NCBI RefSeq assembly: GCF_000003815.2
Contig: NC_049987.1
Coordinates: 16,130,218-16,194,217 of the forward strand
Direction: 5' to 3'
DNA: 64,000 nt
Source of the DNA: Branchiostoma floridae
Taxonomy: Eukaryota > Chordata > Leptocardii > Amphioxiformes > Branchiostomatidae
Position 1 is the first letter of the stretch; each line of letters opens with the position of its first letter. Under the pieces are notes generated by a model. That model was not told the DNA's origin. It worked only from the letters and a program-made list of their open reading frames with translations, and searched no databases. This document shows, piece after piece, positions 24,090 to 34,510 of the stretch. Position numbers and translations under genes: made by a program.

Positions 24090-25656
24090 GTGAAGAGTCT
24101 CCTCCTTTTCGCATAAACTGCGCTTCAAACATGCCGTATGTTCAGCAGAAAAAGGCAACATTTCATAAAACCTTTGAGACTGTATAAGCCGATAAATAAA
24201 ACGGGGCTGGTGCCCCCCGTTCGCTTAAACTACGCGGATTCAAAGATTAAACATGTCGTTTGTTCAACAGAAATACGTAACATTTCATATACGTCTTGGC
24301 AACATATAAGCTAAACGGGGGTGGTCTCCCCTAGTTTGCTTAAACTGCGCGGATTCAAAGATTAAACATGTCGTATTTTCAACAGAAATACGCAACATTT
24401 CATATACGTTTTGGCAATATATAAGCTACACGGTGGAGGTCTCCCCTAGTTCGCTGAAAGTCTTAAACTGCGAAGATTCAAAGATTAAATACGTCGTATG
24501 TTCAACAGAAATACGCAACATTTCATATACGTTTTAGCAACATATAAGCTATATGGGGGAGGTCTCCCCTAGTTCGCTTAAACTGCGCGGATTCAAAAAT
24601 TAAACATGTCGTATGTTCAACAGAAATACGCAACATTTCATGTACGTTTTGGTAAAATATAAGCTAATCGGGGGAGGTCTCCCCTAGTTCGCTTAAACTG
24701 CGCGGATTTAAAGATTAAACATGTCGTATGTTCCACAGAAATACGCAACATTTCATATACGTTCTGGCAACATATAAGCTAAACGGGGGAGGTCTCCCCT
24801 AGTTCGCTTAAACTGCGCGGACTCAAAGATTAAACATGTCGCATGCTCAACCAAAATACGCAACATTTTATATACGTCTTGGCAACATATAAGCTAAACG
24901 GGGGAGGTCTCCACTAGTTCGCTTAAAAGTGGGCGGATTCAATTGAAAGATTAAGCATGTCGTATGTTTGACAGAAATACGCAAAATTTCATATACGTCT
25001 TGGCAACATATAAGCTAAACGGTGGAGGTCTCCCCTATTTCGCTGAAAGTCTTAAACTGCGTGGATTCAAAGATTAAACATGTCGTATGTTCAACAGAAA
25101 TACGCAACATTTCATATACGTTTTGGCAACATATAAGCTAAATGGGGGAGGTCTCCCCTAGTTCGCTTAAACTGCGCGGATTTAAAGATTAAACATGTCG
25201 TATGTTCAACAGAAATACGCAACATTTCATGTACGTTTTGGCAATATATAAGCTAAACGGGGAAGGTCTCCCCTAGTTCGCTTAAACTGCGCGGATTTAA
25301 AGATTAAACATGTCGTATGTTCAACAGAAATACGCAACATTTCAAATACGTTCTGGCAACATATAAGCTAAACGGGGGAGGTCTCACCTTGTTCGCTTAA
25401 ACTGCGCGGATTCAAAGATTAAACATATCGTGTGTTTTACAGAAATACGCAACATTTTATATACGTCTTGGCAACATATAAGCTAAACGGAGGAGGTATG
25501 CCCTAGTTCGCTTAAACTTCGCGGATTCAAAGATGAAACATGTCGTATGTTCAACAGTAAAACGCAACATTTCATATACGTCTTGGCAGCATATAAGCTA
25601 ACGGGGTAGGTCTTCCTTGCGTACACGACGGTTCGAAATAAATTATACATGGCGTA
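24090..25656 (+). repeat. Satellite array 2: about 115-bp units, 12 regular copies plus edge copies
   Basis: The marker gattaaacatgtcgt (or variant) falls at 24245, 24360, 24483, 24599, 24713, 24828, 24949, 25072, 25187, 25302, 25417 and 25532. The period is mostly 115, with 121-123 where gaaagtct or attgaa is inserted. Units contain ttcaacagaaatacgcaac, catatacgt, atataagctaaac and ggggaggtctcccctag, the last a small palindrome. A diverged unit precedes it at about 24100-24190, and one more (26365-26500) follows the TIR insertion. Confidence 0.95.
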
Positions 25657-25657
25657 T

Positions 25658-26363
25658 AGAGTCCATTCCAAGTCACCATGAGGGTTTTTAGGTGATATTT
25701 GTAATTAGTCAGAATTATTTTGAATAAAAGAATATCTGAGCCACAATAATCAAATTCTTTAAAAAAAATTGACTAAGAAAATACTCATCTATTTGAATTC
25801 ATTTGAATATTTTAGAAACATTTTGAAGTTACTGTACAAAAATATCTTTATTTAGAATAATTGTGAAACCTCTGTGTGATTATTTAATATTTACCAATAT
25901 TTATAAATATTTGTAAACATTGCCCAATGGTAAAATTAGTTTATTGCCCCCATAAAAGTAAGCCCTATTGTTGCATCAGTATATTTTTAGATTTCACTGC
26001 TGGGCACTGGTGGATCCTTTGTGGTGGGCTATTGTTGCATGGCACCCAACCATACTTTGCAAGGATGTGTGAATTCCTATCTTCCCAGCCCACTGAACCA
26101 TTTACAAAAAATGGTAGAAAATGGTAGAAAATGGTAAATAATGGTAGAATGCTGTTATCATTATTTAGAAACCATTAGAAGTATCCAATTCCACACTCTG
26201 AATATTTCCAAAGATTTATAAGACCAGGGAAATATTTATAAAGTTGAAACAGTGTTAGGAATATTTCTGAAGTATCAAATGTCCAAGACATATAATTACA
26301 AAACTTTAAAATCAATTCTAAACAAAGGCAACAAACATCCGCACGGTGTCTTGGAATGGACTC
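25658..26363. mobile_element. TIR element inserted in satellite array 2 (TA target)
   Basis: The left end gagtccattccaagtcacc and right end ggtgtcttggaatggactc are inverted repeats with one mismatch over 19 bp. TA flanks both ends, and the satellite resumes directly on the right with ttcaacagaaaa. It is about 0.7 kb, AT-rich and without a transposase ORF. It holds internal copies of ctattgttgcat and a short tandem of atggtagaaa. A Tc1/mariner-type non-autonomous element is the simplest reading. Confidence 0.75.
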
Positions 26364-26995
26364 TATTCAACAGAAAAACGCAACGTTTCATATAACGTAA
26401 GGGAGCGCATATAAGCCAAACGTAAGAGGTCTTCCCTGTTCGAATTAAACCTTGCGCACAGAAAGATTGAATATATACGTCACATGCTTTCGGAACAACA
26501 ACACAGAAGAGTATTGTATTTGACTTTGCTGAGGTATTAACATAAAATTTTGTGCCGGAAAACGTAATTGTCAGTTTTGACTGTAAATCTTGCCACTGTT
26601 TTAAAAAAGATGACGCAATGCTTTATCAAACACCAGATAAAGGCTTATTATATTTGACATAGCCGAGGTAATTTTGGTAAACATGTATTTTGTAACAGAT
26701 CTAGAAAAACGGTATTTGTGAGTTTTGACAGAAAATATAACCACAGTGTTAAAACAGTAATACGGATTATTTTTTATAACTTTTTAAGACATTTAAGTTG
26801 TCTTTTCGGCATACTAAAATAGATGTAAAATTCACGTAAAGAAACACGACAGATTAAGTTACATTTACACACGCTGAAATCTTACGTAAAGGCCAGATGT
26901 ATGTTTCCGATGCCTTTAATACATCTTAAACTCTTCTGAAATATTTCTCCGCCTTTAAGGGCTTTATACGTATCTCTGAAACTTTGCTTAAATAG
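26364..26995 (+). repeat. Diverged end of satellite array 2 and AT-rich flank
   Basis: Begins with a diverged unit (ttcaacagaaaaacgcaacg, catataagcc, gaggtcttccc). After about 26500 only scattered satellite-like words remain. The 5' end of the LINE should lie here, but I cannot fix it. Confidence 0.5.
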
Positions 26996-27031
26996 TTGTT
27001 TTCGTGCTGTGTATGTTATGTGGTAAACAAG

Positions 27032-27937
27032 ATGGACGCCACTCCAAACGACCTCATCGTCAAAATCTGCTGTGAGACTTACACCGAGGAGGAAATTGAG
27101 ATCAGCAAAAAGCTGGTATACGGTCTTTGTAACCCATCAGACCGATACAAGAAGCGACGCGGTGCCGATAGGTGTTCGTCCAACATGCTGGATATCCTCG
27201 AGGTTCTGCATTCAACCCCGCCGACTGAGGTGCCGATGTTTGCCTCGGTAAAGCTTCATCTCCCAGCTGTTGATCTGACCAACCTTGACGTGTCCCTGTG
27301 TCTGCAGGAAGTCAGGATGGTTAGACAAGAGATGGCTGTTATACGGGAGGCCTCGCAGGACAACTTCAGGCTCAGATCGGAATATACTAAGACCATGGCG
27401 GACAACGCACGGAAGCTTACAAACCTCGAATCTGAGCTTGCCGGTCTTAGGTTGGAAATACAGCAACTTCGCGAAAACTCCAGTTCTCGCAGTGGCGTAG
27501 GTAACGTGGTGCCTGGTTCCGAGTCGGAGGTGCAGCATCCTCGCAAAAACTCCAGTTCCCGCGGTGGCGACGGTCGCGTGGTGCCTGGTACCGAGTCTTA
27601 CGCATCGGTGGTGGGTCAGGGGAAAGGGGCCTGTCCCCCTCCGCGTCTGAGACCACAATCGCCAGCCCGGAGAGCCGTGTTGTCTTCAGCTCCCAGACGG
27701 AGCTCTCTCGGTGCCACAGAGGAGAACGACGGCTTTGTACCTGTCGTCAAGCGTCGACGCGGTAAAGCCATCGTTGGCAGGGCATCCACTAGTGATTACT
27801 TGCGGGTGGCGAAACCCAGACCAGTGGATGTTTTCGTGACCAGGCTCTGTGCGGAAACGACTGTGGACTCCTTAACCCAGTACCTACACGAGAAGGAGAC
27901 TGTACTGGTGTCGTGTGAGAAGCTGAAGACTCGCTAG
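27032..27937 (+). CDS. LINE ORF1 (nucleic-acid-binding/coiled-coil protein), cut short by an in-frame stop
   Basis: The start at 27032 sits in a good Kozak context (aagATGG); a start 12 codons upstream is also open. The N-terminus (residues about 1-60) has the IVKICCETYTEEEIEISKKL helix typical of CR1/L2/Crack-type ORF1 proteins. A heptad-rich stretch (about 105-155) suggests a coiled coil. It is followed by a basic Ser/Arg-rich linker with an imperfect 24-residue tandem duplication (27470-27541 and 27542-27610). The C-terminal part (VDVFVTRLCAETTVDSLTQY) looks like an RNA-binding-type fold and is interrupted by TAG at 27935. The same frame then stays open for 43 codons, to a TGA overlapping the ORF2 start. 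Role: binds element RNA during retrotransposition. Confidence 0.8.
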   Translation: MDATPNDLIVKICCETYTEEEIEISKKLVYGLCNPSDRYKKRRGADRCSSNMLDILEVLHSTPPTEVPMFASVKLHLPAVDLTNLDVSLCLQEVRMVRQEMAVIREASQDNFRLRSEYTKTMADNARKLTNLESELAGLRLEIQQLRENSSSRSGVGNVVPGSESEVQHPRKNSSSRGGDGRVVPGTESYASVVGQGKGACPPPRLRPQSPARRAVLSSAPRRSSLGATEENDGFVPVVKRRRGKAIVGRASTSDYLRVAKPRPVDVFVTRLCAETTVDSLTQYLHEKETVLVSCEKLKTR

Positions 27938-28068
27938 GATACGTATGCGTCTTTCAGGGTCGCAGTGGACAAGGGTGACGGCGACAAGATCTTACTACCG
28001 GACTTCTGGCCCAATGGTGTTATGGTGCGGAAGTTTTACCCGAAGAAGTCGACCCATCCGCAGATCTG

Positions 28069-30903
28069 ATGGCGGCCGTTACAGAACAGTTAAGTACCCT
28101 GCGAGTTGTATCGTACAACTGTCGGTCTGTGAAAAACTCCATACAGTCTGTGAAGGACATATGCAAAACTTCTGACATTGTGTTACTTCAAGAACATTGG
28201 CTTTTGCCTAACGATGTATCTTATTTGTCCAGTATTGATGTCAACTTTCATGCTTATGGTACCTCTCCTATAAACTTGGGGGAAGGTATGATTCAAGGCC
28301 GACCGTACGGTGGCGTGGCTATTCTCTGGAGGAAGACACTTGGTGCAATAGTTAGTGTTGAAAGTCTGGTAGATGATCGTCTGTTAGCAGTACGATTTAA
28401 CGCAGATGGTAAAGAACTGTTGTTTATATGTGTTTATATGCCGACAGAGTCTTCAAACCATACCGAGATCTTTCTTGAGAAATTAGGTAAGATCGAAGCT
28501 CTTATCGACGAGTTAAGCCTTGCTAATGTATGCATTGTGGGAGATTTCAACACCCGACCTGAGGGAACGTTCGCTCCCCTTCTGTACAATTTTTGTAATG
28601 ACAGAAGTCTTCATGTTAGCGACATAGAGTTACTTCCTGTTGACACCTTTACCTATATGAGTGATGCTCACAGATCAACTTCGTGGTTAGACCACTGTGT
28701 TTGTTCAGAGTCATTTCACCAGAGTATTTCTGATATTGGTGTATTATATGATTATGTGTCCTCTGACCATTTTCCCCTTCGATTTACGCTGGACTGGTCC
28801 TCAGTTCCTTTGTTTACTAACGCAGCTGTTGACGGGGATTCCCCGCCCAGCAGAATCGATTGGGAACGTGCGTCTCAGGATGATTTAGCGCATTACCATA
28901 CTTGTACTGAACACCTGTTGTCCAGAATAGTGCTGCCAACCGAGGCAGTTCGTTGTACTGATTCGAACTGCTCCAATGAAAATCACAGGATCTCTTTAGA
29001 TCGACTTTCTGCTGAGATCTTCATAGCTCTGCGGGAAGCCGCCGAAGATTCTCTTCCTGGCAGAAAACACAAAACGTCTCATGTGGTTCCCGGCTGGAAT
29101 GAGGTGGTTAGGGAAAGTCATAGTGCTGCCAGGGATGCATTTGCATTATGGTGCGACTACGGTCGACCCAAACACGGTGCTATCTGGGAACTCATGCGTA
29201 CCACAAGGGCAAAATTTAAATATTCTCTTAGACAATGCCGTCGCAATGAAGCCCAATTCCGTGCCGACTCACTGGCAAAGAGTTTACACAAGGGGGGAGG
29301 CAAGGGCTTCTGGTCGGCCCTACGTTCCCAGAACTGCACCAGACCGGGTCTTCCCTGTACGGTTGGTGGTTGCTCAGGGGCGGCAGATATCTCCAATATG
29401 TGGAAAGACCATTATTGTGCTTTGTTGAACTCTGTGAACTCCACTGTACACAAGTCATTTGTAAATAATACAGTCGAGTCAGGTGTTGTTGACAATCCTG
29501 GAATGCACGTATCCGCAGATGAGGTATCTAATGCAATCAACACCCTGACCAATGGGAAATCGTGTGATGCTGATGGTATCGCTGCCGAGCACCTGAAGCA
29601 CGCAGGTCCCCGGCTGTCCACATTGTTGTCGCTATTGTTTTCTGCTGTGCTCCGGCATGGGTACGTTCCATCTAGGCTGCTCAATATTGTTCTGATCCCC
29701 ATTATTAAAAAACAGAATGGTAACGTGACAGATAAAGATAATTACAGGCCAATAGCGGTTTCCAGCCCGATCTGTAAAGCTCTGGAATCACTGCTTTTAC
29801 AGCGCCTAGATGGATACCTTTATAGCCCGGATAATCAATTTGGTTTTAAGAAGCAACATGGCACCGACATGTGTGTGTTTGCGTTGAAAGAAATAATTCG
29901 ATATTATCAAAAACGTGGCTCACCAGTATTTGTATGTTTCCTCGACGCCACAAAGGCGTTCGACAGAGTCAATCATTGGTCACTCTTTAAAAAACTGATT
30001 GATAGGGATGTACCACTGTACCTAGTGCGGCTCCTTGTAGCATGGTATAATACCTTGTCTTTCAGTGTACGATGGGGCAATACCCTCTCTGATTATTTTA
30101 CTGCAAGTAACGGTGTACCACAGGGAAGCCTTTTGTCTCCCTTTCTCTTTAATGTATACATGTCGGACCTTAGTGTTGAGCTGAACTCGAGTGGCGTTGG
30201 CTGCTACATTGGTAATACTATAGTGAATCATTTTTTGTATGCAGATGACTTATGTGTAATCAGTCCTTCCGCTAAAGGTTTGCAAAAACTCATTTCCATT
30301 TGTGAAAGCTTTGGCTATGATAATGATATTCTCTTCAGTGAAAAGAAGAGCCACTGTATGTACTTCCCTTGTGATAGATTCAGACTGAAATGTACGCCCC
30401 CCTCAGTAAGGCTTTATGGTACAGACTTGAAGTATGTTTCATCCGTCAACTATCTGGGCAACCAGATCCCTTCAAACCTGTCTGATGACGAGACTATAAG
30501 AGCTCAAATCAGAGGCTTTTACACCAGAGCTAATTCCCTGGTCCGCAAATTCAAGTTCGCCTCTACTGAAGTTAAGCGTACTTTATTCAATGCGTATTGT
30601 TCTTCTATGTATTGCGCCCAGCTGTGGACACAATACACTCTGGGTACTATTCGCAAGCTACGTATGGCTTACAATAACGCCTTCAGAATCCTGTTTTCAT
30701 ATGGAAAATACGAAAGTGCCAGTCTGATGTTTGTGTCCATGGGGGTAGACACCCTTGATGCCCGGAGAAGGAAATTGACTCACTCTTTTGTAACTCGCCT
30801 TTTCAACTCAAACAATGAGATCATTAGGCTCACAATTCACTCCGACCTGTTCAATCTCTGCAACTATTGGCATCACTATGTCGACCTGGTCTACAAGCAC
30901 TAA
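28069..30903 (+). CDS. LINE ORF2: APE endonuclease + reverse transcriptase, 944 aa, intact
   Basis: Endonuclease (about residues 10-240): VVSYNCRS (Asn17), LLQEHW (Glu42), VGDFNTRP (Asp159) and SSDHFPLR (Asp233-His234) are the expected catalytic residues. RT (about 540-800): NYRPIAVSS, FVCFLDATKAFDRVNH, NGVPQGSLLSPFLFNVYM and FLYADD (catalytic Asp726-Asp727). The C-terminal region (800-944) has LRMAYNNAFRILF and no clear CCHC finger. The protein nicks target DNA and copies element RNA from the nick. The ATG overlaps the ORF1 terminator as TGATG, suggesting coupled reinitiation. No frameshift or stop was found. The CR1/L2 (perhaps Crack-type) assignment is from memory. Confidence 0.93.
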   Translation: MAAVTEQLSTLRVVSYNCRSVKNSIQSVKDICKTSDIVLLQEHWLLPNDVSYLSSIDVNFHAYGTSPINLGEGMIQGRPYGGVAILWRKTLGAIVSVESLVDDRLLAVRFNADGKELLFICVYMPTESSNHTEIFLEKLGKIEALIDELSLANVCIVGDFNTRPEGTFAPLLYNFCNDRSLHVSDIELLPVDTFTYMSDAHRSTSWLDHCVCSESFHQSISDIGVLYDYVSSDHFPLRFTLDWSSVPLFTNAAVDGDSPPSRIDWERASQDDLAHYHTCTEHLLSRIVLPTEAVRCTDSNCSNENHRISLDRLSAEIFIALREAAEDSLPGRKHKTSHVVPGWNEVVRESHSAARDAFALWCDYGRPKHGAIWELMRTTRAKFKYSLRQCRRNEAQFRADSLAKSLHKGGGKGFWSALRSQNCTRPGLPCTVGGCSGAADISNMWKDHYCALLNSVNSTVHKSFVNNTVESGVVDNPGMHVSADEVSNAINTLTNGKSCDADGIAAEHLKHAGPRLSTLLSLLFSAVLRHGYVPSRLLNIVLIPIIKKQNGNVTDKDNYRPIAVSSPICKALESLLLQRLDGYLYSPDNQFGFKKQHGTDMCVFALKEIIRYYQKRGSPVFVCFLDATKAFDRVNHWSLFKKLIDRDVPLYLVRLLVAWYNTLSFSVRWGNTLSDYFTASNGVPQGSLLSPFLFNVYMSDLSVELNSSGVGCYIGNTIVNHFLYADDLCVISPSAKGLQKLISICESFGYDNDILFSEKKSHCMYFPCDRFRLKCTPPSVRLYGTDLKYVSSVNYLGNQIPSNLSDDETIRAQIRGFYTRANSLVRKFKFASTEVKRTLFNAYCSSMYCAQLWTQYTLGTIRKLRMAYNNAFRILFSYGKYESASLMFVSMGVDTLDARRRKLTHSFVTRLFNSNNEIIRLTIHSDLFNLCNYWHHYVDLVYKH

Positions 30904-31062
30904 CGCCTTCTTTTTGTACATATCTTTTGTATCATCCAGTTTTACCCACTCTGTATTTATATGTATATATATGTCTCCCGGTTTTTAATTGATTGTATTG
31001 TTATGGGCCTGTAGTGCCTGAAATAAAGAAATAATAACTAATAAATAATAATAATTACAAAA

Positions 31063-31950
31063 TGGTTCTGGTCTACACAAATTTCTCGGTATCTCCGGTG
31101 CCAAATATCTCAAATTATTCCTGCAATGCGGTAGTTTGTATGACTATAACACTGCGTGTCTTGATAAGTGGTTGAATGTAAAGGGGTTATGTCTCTTTAG
31201 TTGATATGTGATGTCAATCCTTTTTAAGAAAATGGAATGGAACTCTCCCAAGAATGAAGAAACGAAATACATTTCCAATGATACCATGGGTTGATTTTTT
31301 CGGACATTTTTAAAAAATCCTCATTTAAGCTGGTGCTCTGTAGGTGTTAGAACAATGTAATAAATCTGTGTTGCTAAAGCATGTCTTATATTTGTACAAT
31401 ACCCATAACTTAACTATAGAATGCAAGGCTATTGCTTATATATAATTTCTTGCTTTTGAACTCTTTTGACTTGTGCACGTTCCTTGGAATTCCATAATGC
31501 ATGTTTCAAAATTACTGTTGCTAATCGTCTTGATCACATTCGGGAGTCTCTCAACTCTATCCATTTTTTTCAACCTGGTGCAACTTAAGAACATGTTTTC
31601 CTCCTTCTCTATTAACTTGCAAATGTTGGGAAAAGGAGAATCTATCATTTTGATTTTTAAAAATTGTTGTGACATGGCAAAATTCTAAGTAGTAATTTGT
31701 ATATGAAATTTCAAAGATCTGGGGATTTTTATTGAATGTGGCTGCCCATGATTATAAACTATATGGGCTGCCAGTTTTATCAATGATTAGTTTCTTGTAC
31801 AGAAACCTACACGTGTAATCTTTGCTATCAAAATATTTTGTCTGTTCCATGGGTTGATATTGTATGTTTTTCAGTAGCGTTATCCAACTTTAGGAAATCG
31901 CATTTTCAGTATGTTTCATTATATTTTAAAAATCTTTCGCTATCGAGGAT
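31063..31950. other. No gene seen
   Basis: AT-rich. Overlapping ORFs on both strands at 31436-31688 have no family features. Confidence 0.5.
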
Positions 31951-31954
31951 ATTT

Positions 31955-32386
31955 GCCTCCATGATATGCCATGGAGGTTATATTTCACCTTGCGTTAGTC
32001 TGTCTGTCTGCCAACAAGATAATTCGAGAACTGCTGAGTGGATTGGTTTCATACTTAGTGTGCTTGTAGGGTGTGGCAAAAGCTGAAAATGATTCGTATT
32101 TGGAGAGTTTGATAGAAAATATCAGATTTGGTTTGGATGTCATGAGAATCGAAAACTTTGATCCACGAGTGGGAGGAAATATGCCTTTCAGAAACCCACA
32201 GCCATGGCAACACGAAAAGATATAAACTTACATTTTTTTAATAAATTGTTGGAAACAATATTCTAGAAAAAGTCACAAAATTTCGTTGTTCTAGCACCAG
32301 CCGTTTGGGAGCTATACGACGCGACGTCAAAGTTGGCGCGGGAACTTTTATCTCCCCCCCCTCTCCCCAGTCTGCATAGGGTTAAA
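31955..32386 (+). repeat. Palindrome-headed repeat ending in a C-tract
   Basis: Starts with cctccatgatatgccatgg, a palindrome. It continues with caagataattcgagaactgc and gattggtttcatacttagtg, phrases shared with the copy at 47727. The middle contains the reverse complement of the 1650-1790 repeat. It ends in ccccccctctcccc, cagtctg and agggttaaac. Confidence 0.65.
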
Positions 32387-33980
32387 CTAGATCTATTTTA
32401 CCAATTAATTCACAGCTAGGTTAGCATAAACCCTCATATAAGATCTCTTCAGTGTCACAGACGAAAATAACTGGATAGTAGTTGAAACGTCTGACCGTTT
32501 ACAAAACCATACCCAGTCACTTGAGTAACTAATCTTTGCCGTATCTTATTACCTGGATGTCTAACCTACATCGACGTATCTTGGAAGGCCCTTTGCTTTT
32601 AGTGCGGCTGATGCACTTCACAGACCCAAAACTTGTTTTAGTCGTGTCACCACTACGAGCCCTCGTAAATGATTAGGTAAGTCTAGGTATACTATTTTTT
32701 AAAGTAATTTTCACTCTGTTTATAGAACCTTTGATTAAAACAATGAGTTCTTGTGTATAAAAATTCAAGCGACCAATGTAATTTACAATACTTGCACATG
32801 CGACGATCTTAAGGGGATGGCGCGTCCAGATTTAGCTTCCAACGACATGGGTGTCATGGTAACCCAACACATGAGATATAAAAGGATGGAGTGTACAATT
32901 TCACATGGCGAATCAGAAACTTCTCCTGAATATTGAATAAAATGTCCGCTGCCTGTCTGGTGCGAAAAGACGAGCCCAAATTCACCCAATGCAAACACAA
33001 ACGTAGGTAATAAGTAAGTACCAGAAATAATCAAAATATATAAATCTAGAATAAAGATAAAAAATAAGATACTAAAACTTTTTAGATCAAATATATTCCA
33101 TAAAGTTGATTTACAATGGTTTGGTGGTAATTCCATAAATAGAGATGTTTGTTCTGTTACGTTGTTGTCCTGTTCGGTCACATGACAAGTGAAGGCAGTC
33201 AGCTGGCGGTATGCTAATAAGATGTCCGCGGTTTTGATCCCTTTGTTGTGCGACGTGGCGGATCGCTTGTAAAACTATTTCCGTTTCCAGTTCACAAATT
33301 GCGGAGAATGGGGACACGGAGAGGGACGTTGATTCATTTCTCAAAGAACTATTCCACCCCTTGTCTTTTGCGACTCCATTTTGAGGCAGAGGCTGTTGGG
33401 GAGGCTGGTCGAAAAATACGGCATATGAGAAAAAGGTCACGATTTCCCCACCAACCTTGTTTTGAGACTTAAATTTAAATTTCAAAGTGGAGACTGTCGT
33501 TTGAAATAAGTTATCAATACACTATATTCTCTGGACACTAGCAACTCCCAGGAATAAACTGGTTGGTAACCAGGAGTACACCGAAGACAGCTTGAAAATA
33601 CAGCCGACTGCTGGAACAGTCCAACACGGGGGCTGTAGGCATGAGCCGTTCGTAAACCAGCACAAAAGTGTGCATACCTCACTGATTGCTGCATACCCAA
33701 AATTGAAAATATTTACGAGTACAAAACATTCAGTCGCTGTCTGTGAATTCTGCAGAAAGGAGATACACTAGGTCTGCTGACTTATAGCGACACCGCTACA
33801 GAGTAGGGGCTTCACGATACACTAGGTCTGCTGACTTATAGCGCATCTTATAATAGTTTATTCTCAAACATCTGCTGTAGTCACATACACCTGAAATTTG
33901 AGGGATTTTAAGACCACCCAGGTTGGTATTGAGTTAGGCATATCATGGGGTCGACAGAATTATTAACAAAGCAAGGTCCT
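32387..33980. other. No firm gene; 28-bp direct repeat
   Basis: A minus-strand ORF (33485-33111) lies in a locally GC-richer patch but has no recognised motif. A 28-bp perfect direct repeat beginning gatacactaggtctgctg occurs at 33762-33789 and 33816-33843. Confidence 0.4.
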
Positions 33981-34510
33981 CTTCAACGCATGTCTAAAAA
34001 AACGCCATATAAAATGTATATAAAGTTTGGAGGGCTCAGAAAGCTCCTCTGAAAATTATTGAAAGTGGTTTGCAGAAAAGGGTGGAACAAATCAAAAGGT
34101 GTTTACATCCCGAAAGTAAGAGAAATCTTGCACTATAAGCCAGTCCATGCTAACTTTTCTACTGAATGAAGAATGGAAAATAATGTTTGATGGAATGTTG
34201 GCAGAAAGACTTTCAGCTTTTATTTTAAAGGATGGACTGATCAACATATCATCAGTGCATACAGCTGGAATACCAGGTTGTCCAGAATTTTATTACCATA
34301 CCAATATGATACACCACACCACACGGACAGCTAGGAAGTCAAAGAATAACCTGAGTCTAGTGGCCTGGACTTGGAAAATGTCTACAGGTCAATGCTTCAT
34401 GCTATGATCAGATTAGCGATTAAGTTCTCATAGACCCCTGAAAAGGTCACAAAGCACATCATACAGAACTATGACAACTTCCACATGTGTTTTACCACTT
34501 CACATCTATA
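33980..34510 (+). mobile_element. Degenerate LINE reverse-transcriptase remnant (GIPG type)
   Basis: Across several frames with stops I can read, in order, pieces that align with one RT family: MLAERLSAFILKDGL, HTAGIPGCPEF, LDLENVYRSMLHAM and HIIQNYDNFHM. Intact relatives have a QKGGIPGxxGCxEHT block followed by LDLxNAYGSIPH. The first pieces are in the frame of the 34147-34407 ORF, later ones are shifted, so it is a pseudogene. Its 3' part (from about 34345) is included in the inverted duplication with 46564-47720. Confidence 0.55.

Larger units (their letters stand above)
26900..31062 (+). mobile_element. Non-LTR retrotransposon (LINE), CR1/L2 group, nearly full length
   Basis: Two consecutive ORFs (27032 and 28069) with APE endonuclease and reverse transcriptase. 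A short 3' UTR follows, ending in the A/T-rich simple tail aataaagaaataataacta and relatives (31022-31062). CR1/L2-group elements transpose by target-primed reverse transcription and usually end in short simple repeats rather than long poly-A. The 5' boundary is uncertain; no target duplication was seen. The intact ORF2 suggests a young copy, while ORF1 has a stop. Confidence 0.85.

Noticed and set aside
22018-25656. Regular repeats resembling a CRISPR array
   Set aside because: Units are 115-141 bp contiguous satellites with no unique spacers, in eukaryotic DNA.
27212-27658. Minus-strand ORFs of 69-148 codons opposite LINE ORF1
   Set aside because: Antisense shadows of the GC-rich ORF1 coding sequence.
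29081-29702. ORFs in other frames within LINE ORF2
   Set aside because: Shadows of the 944-codon ORF2, which carries all EN and RT motifs.
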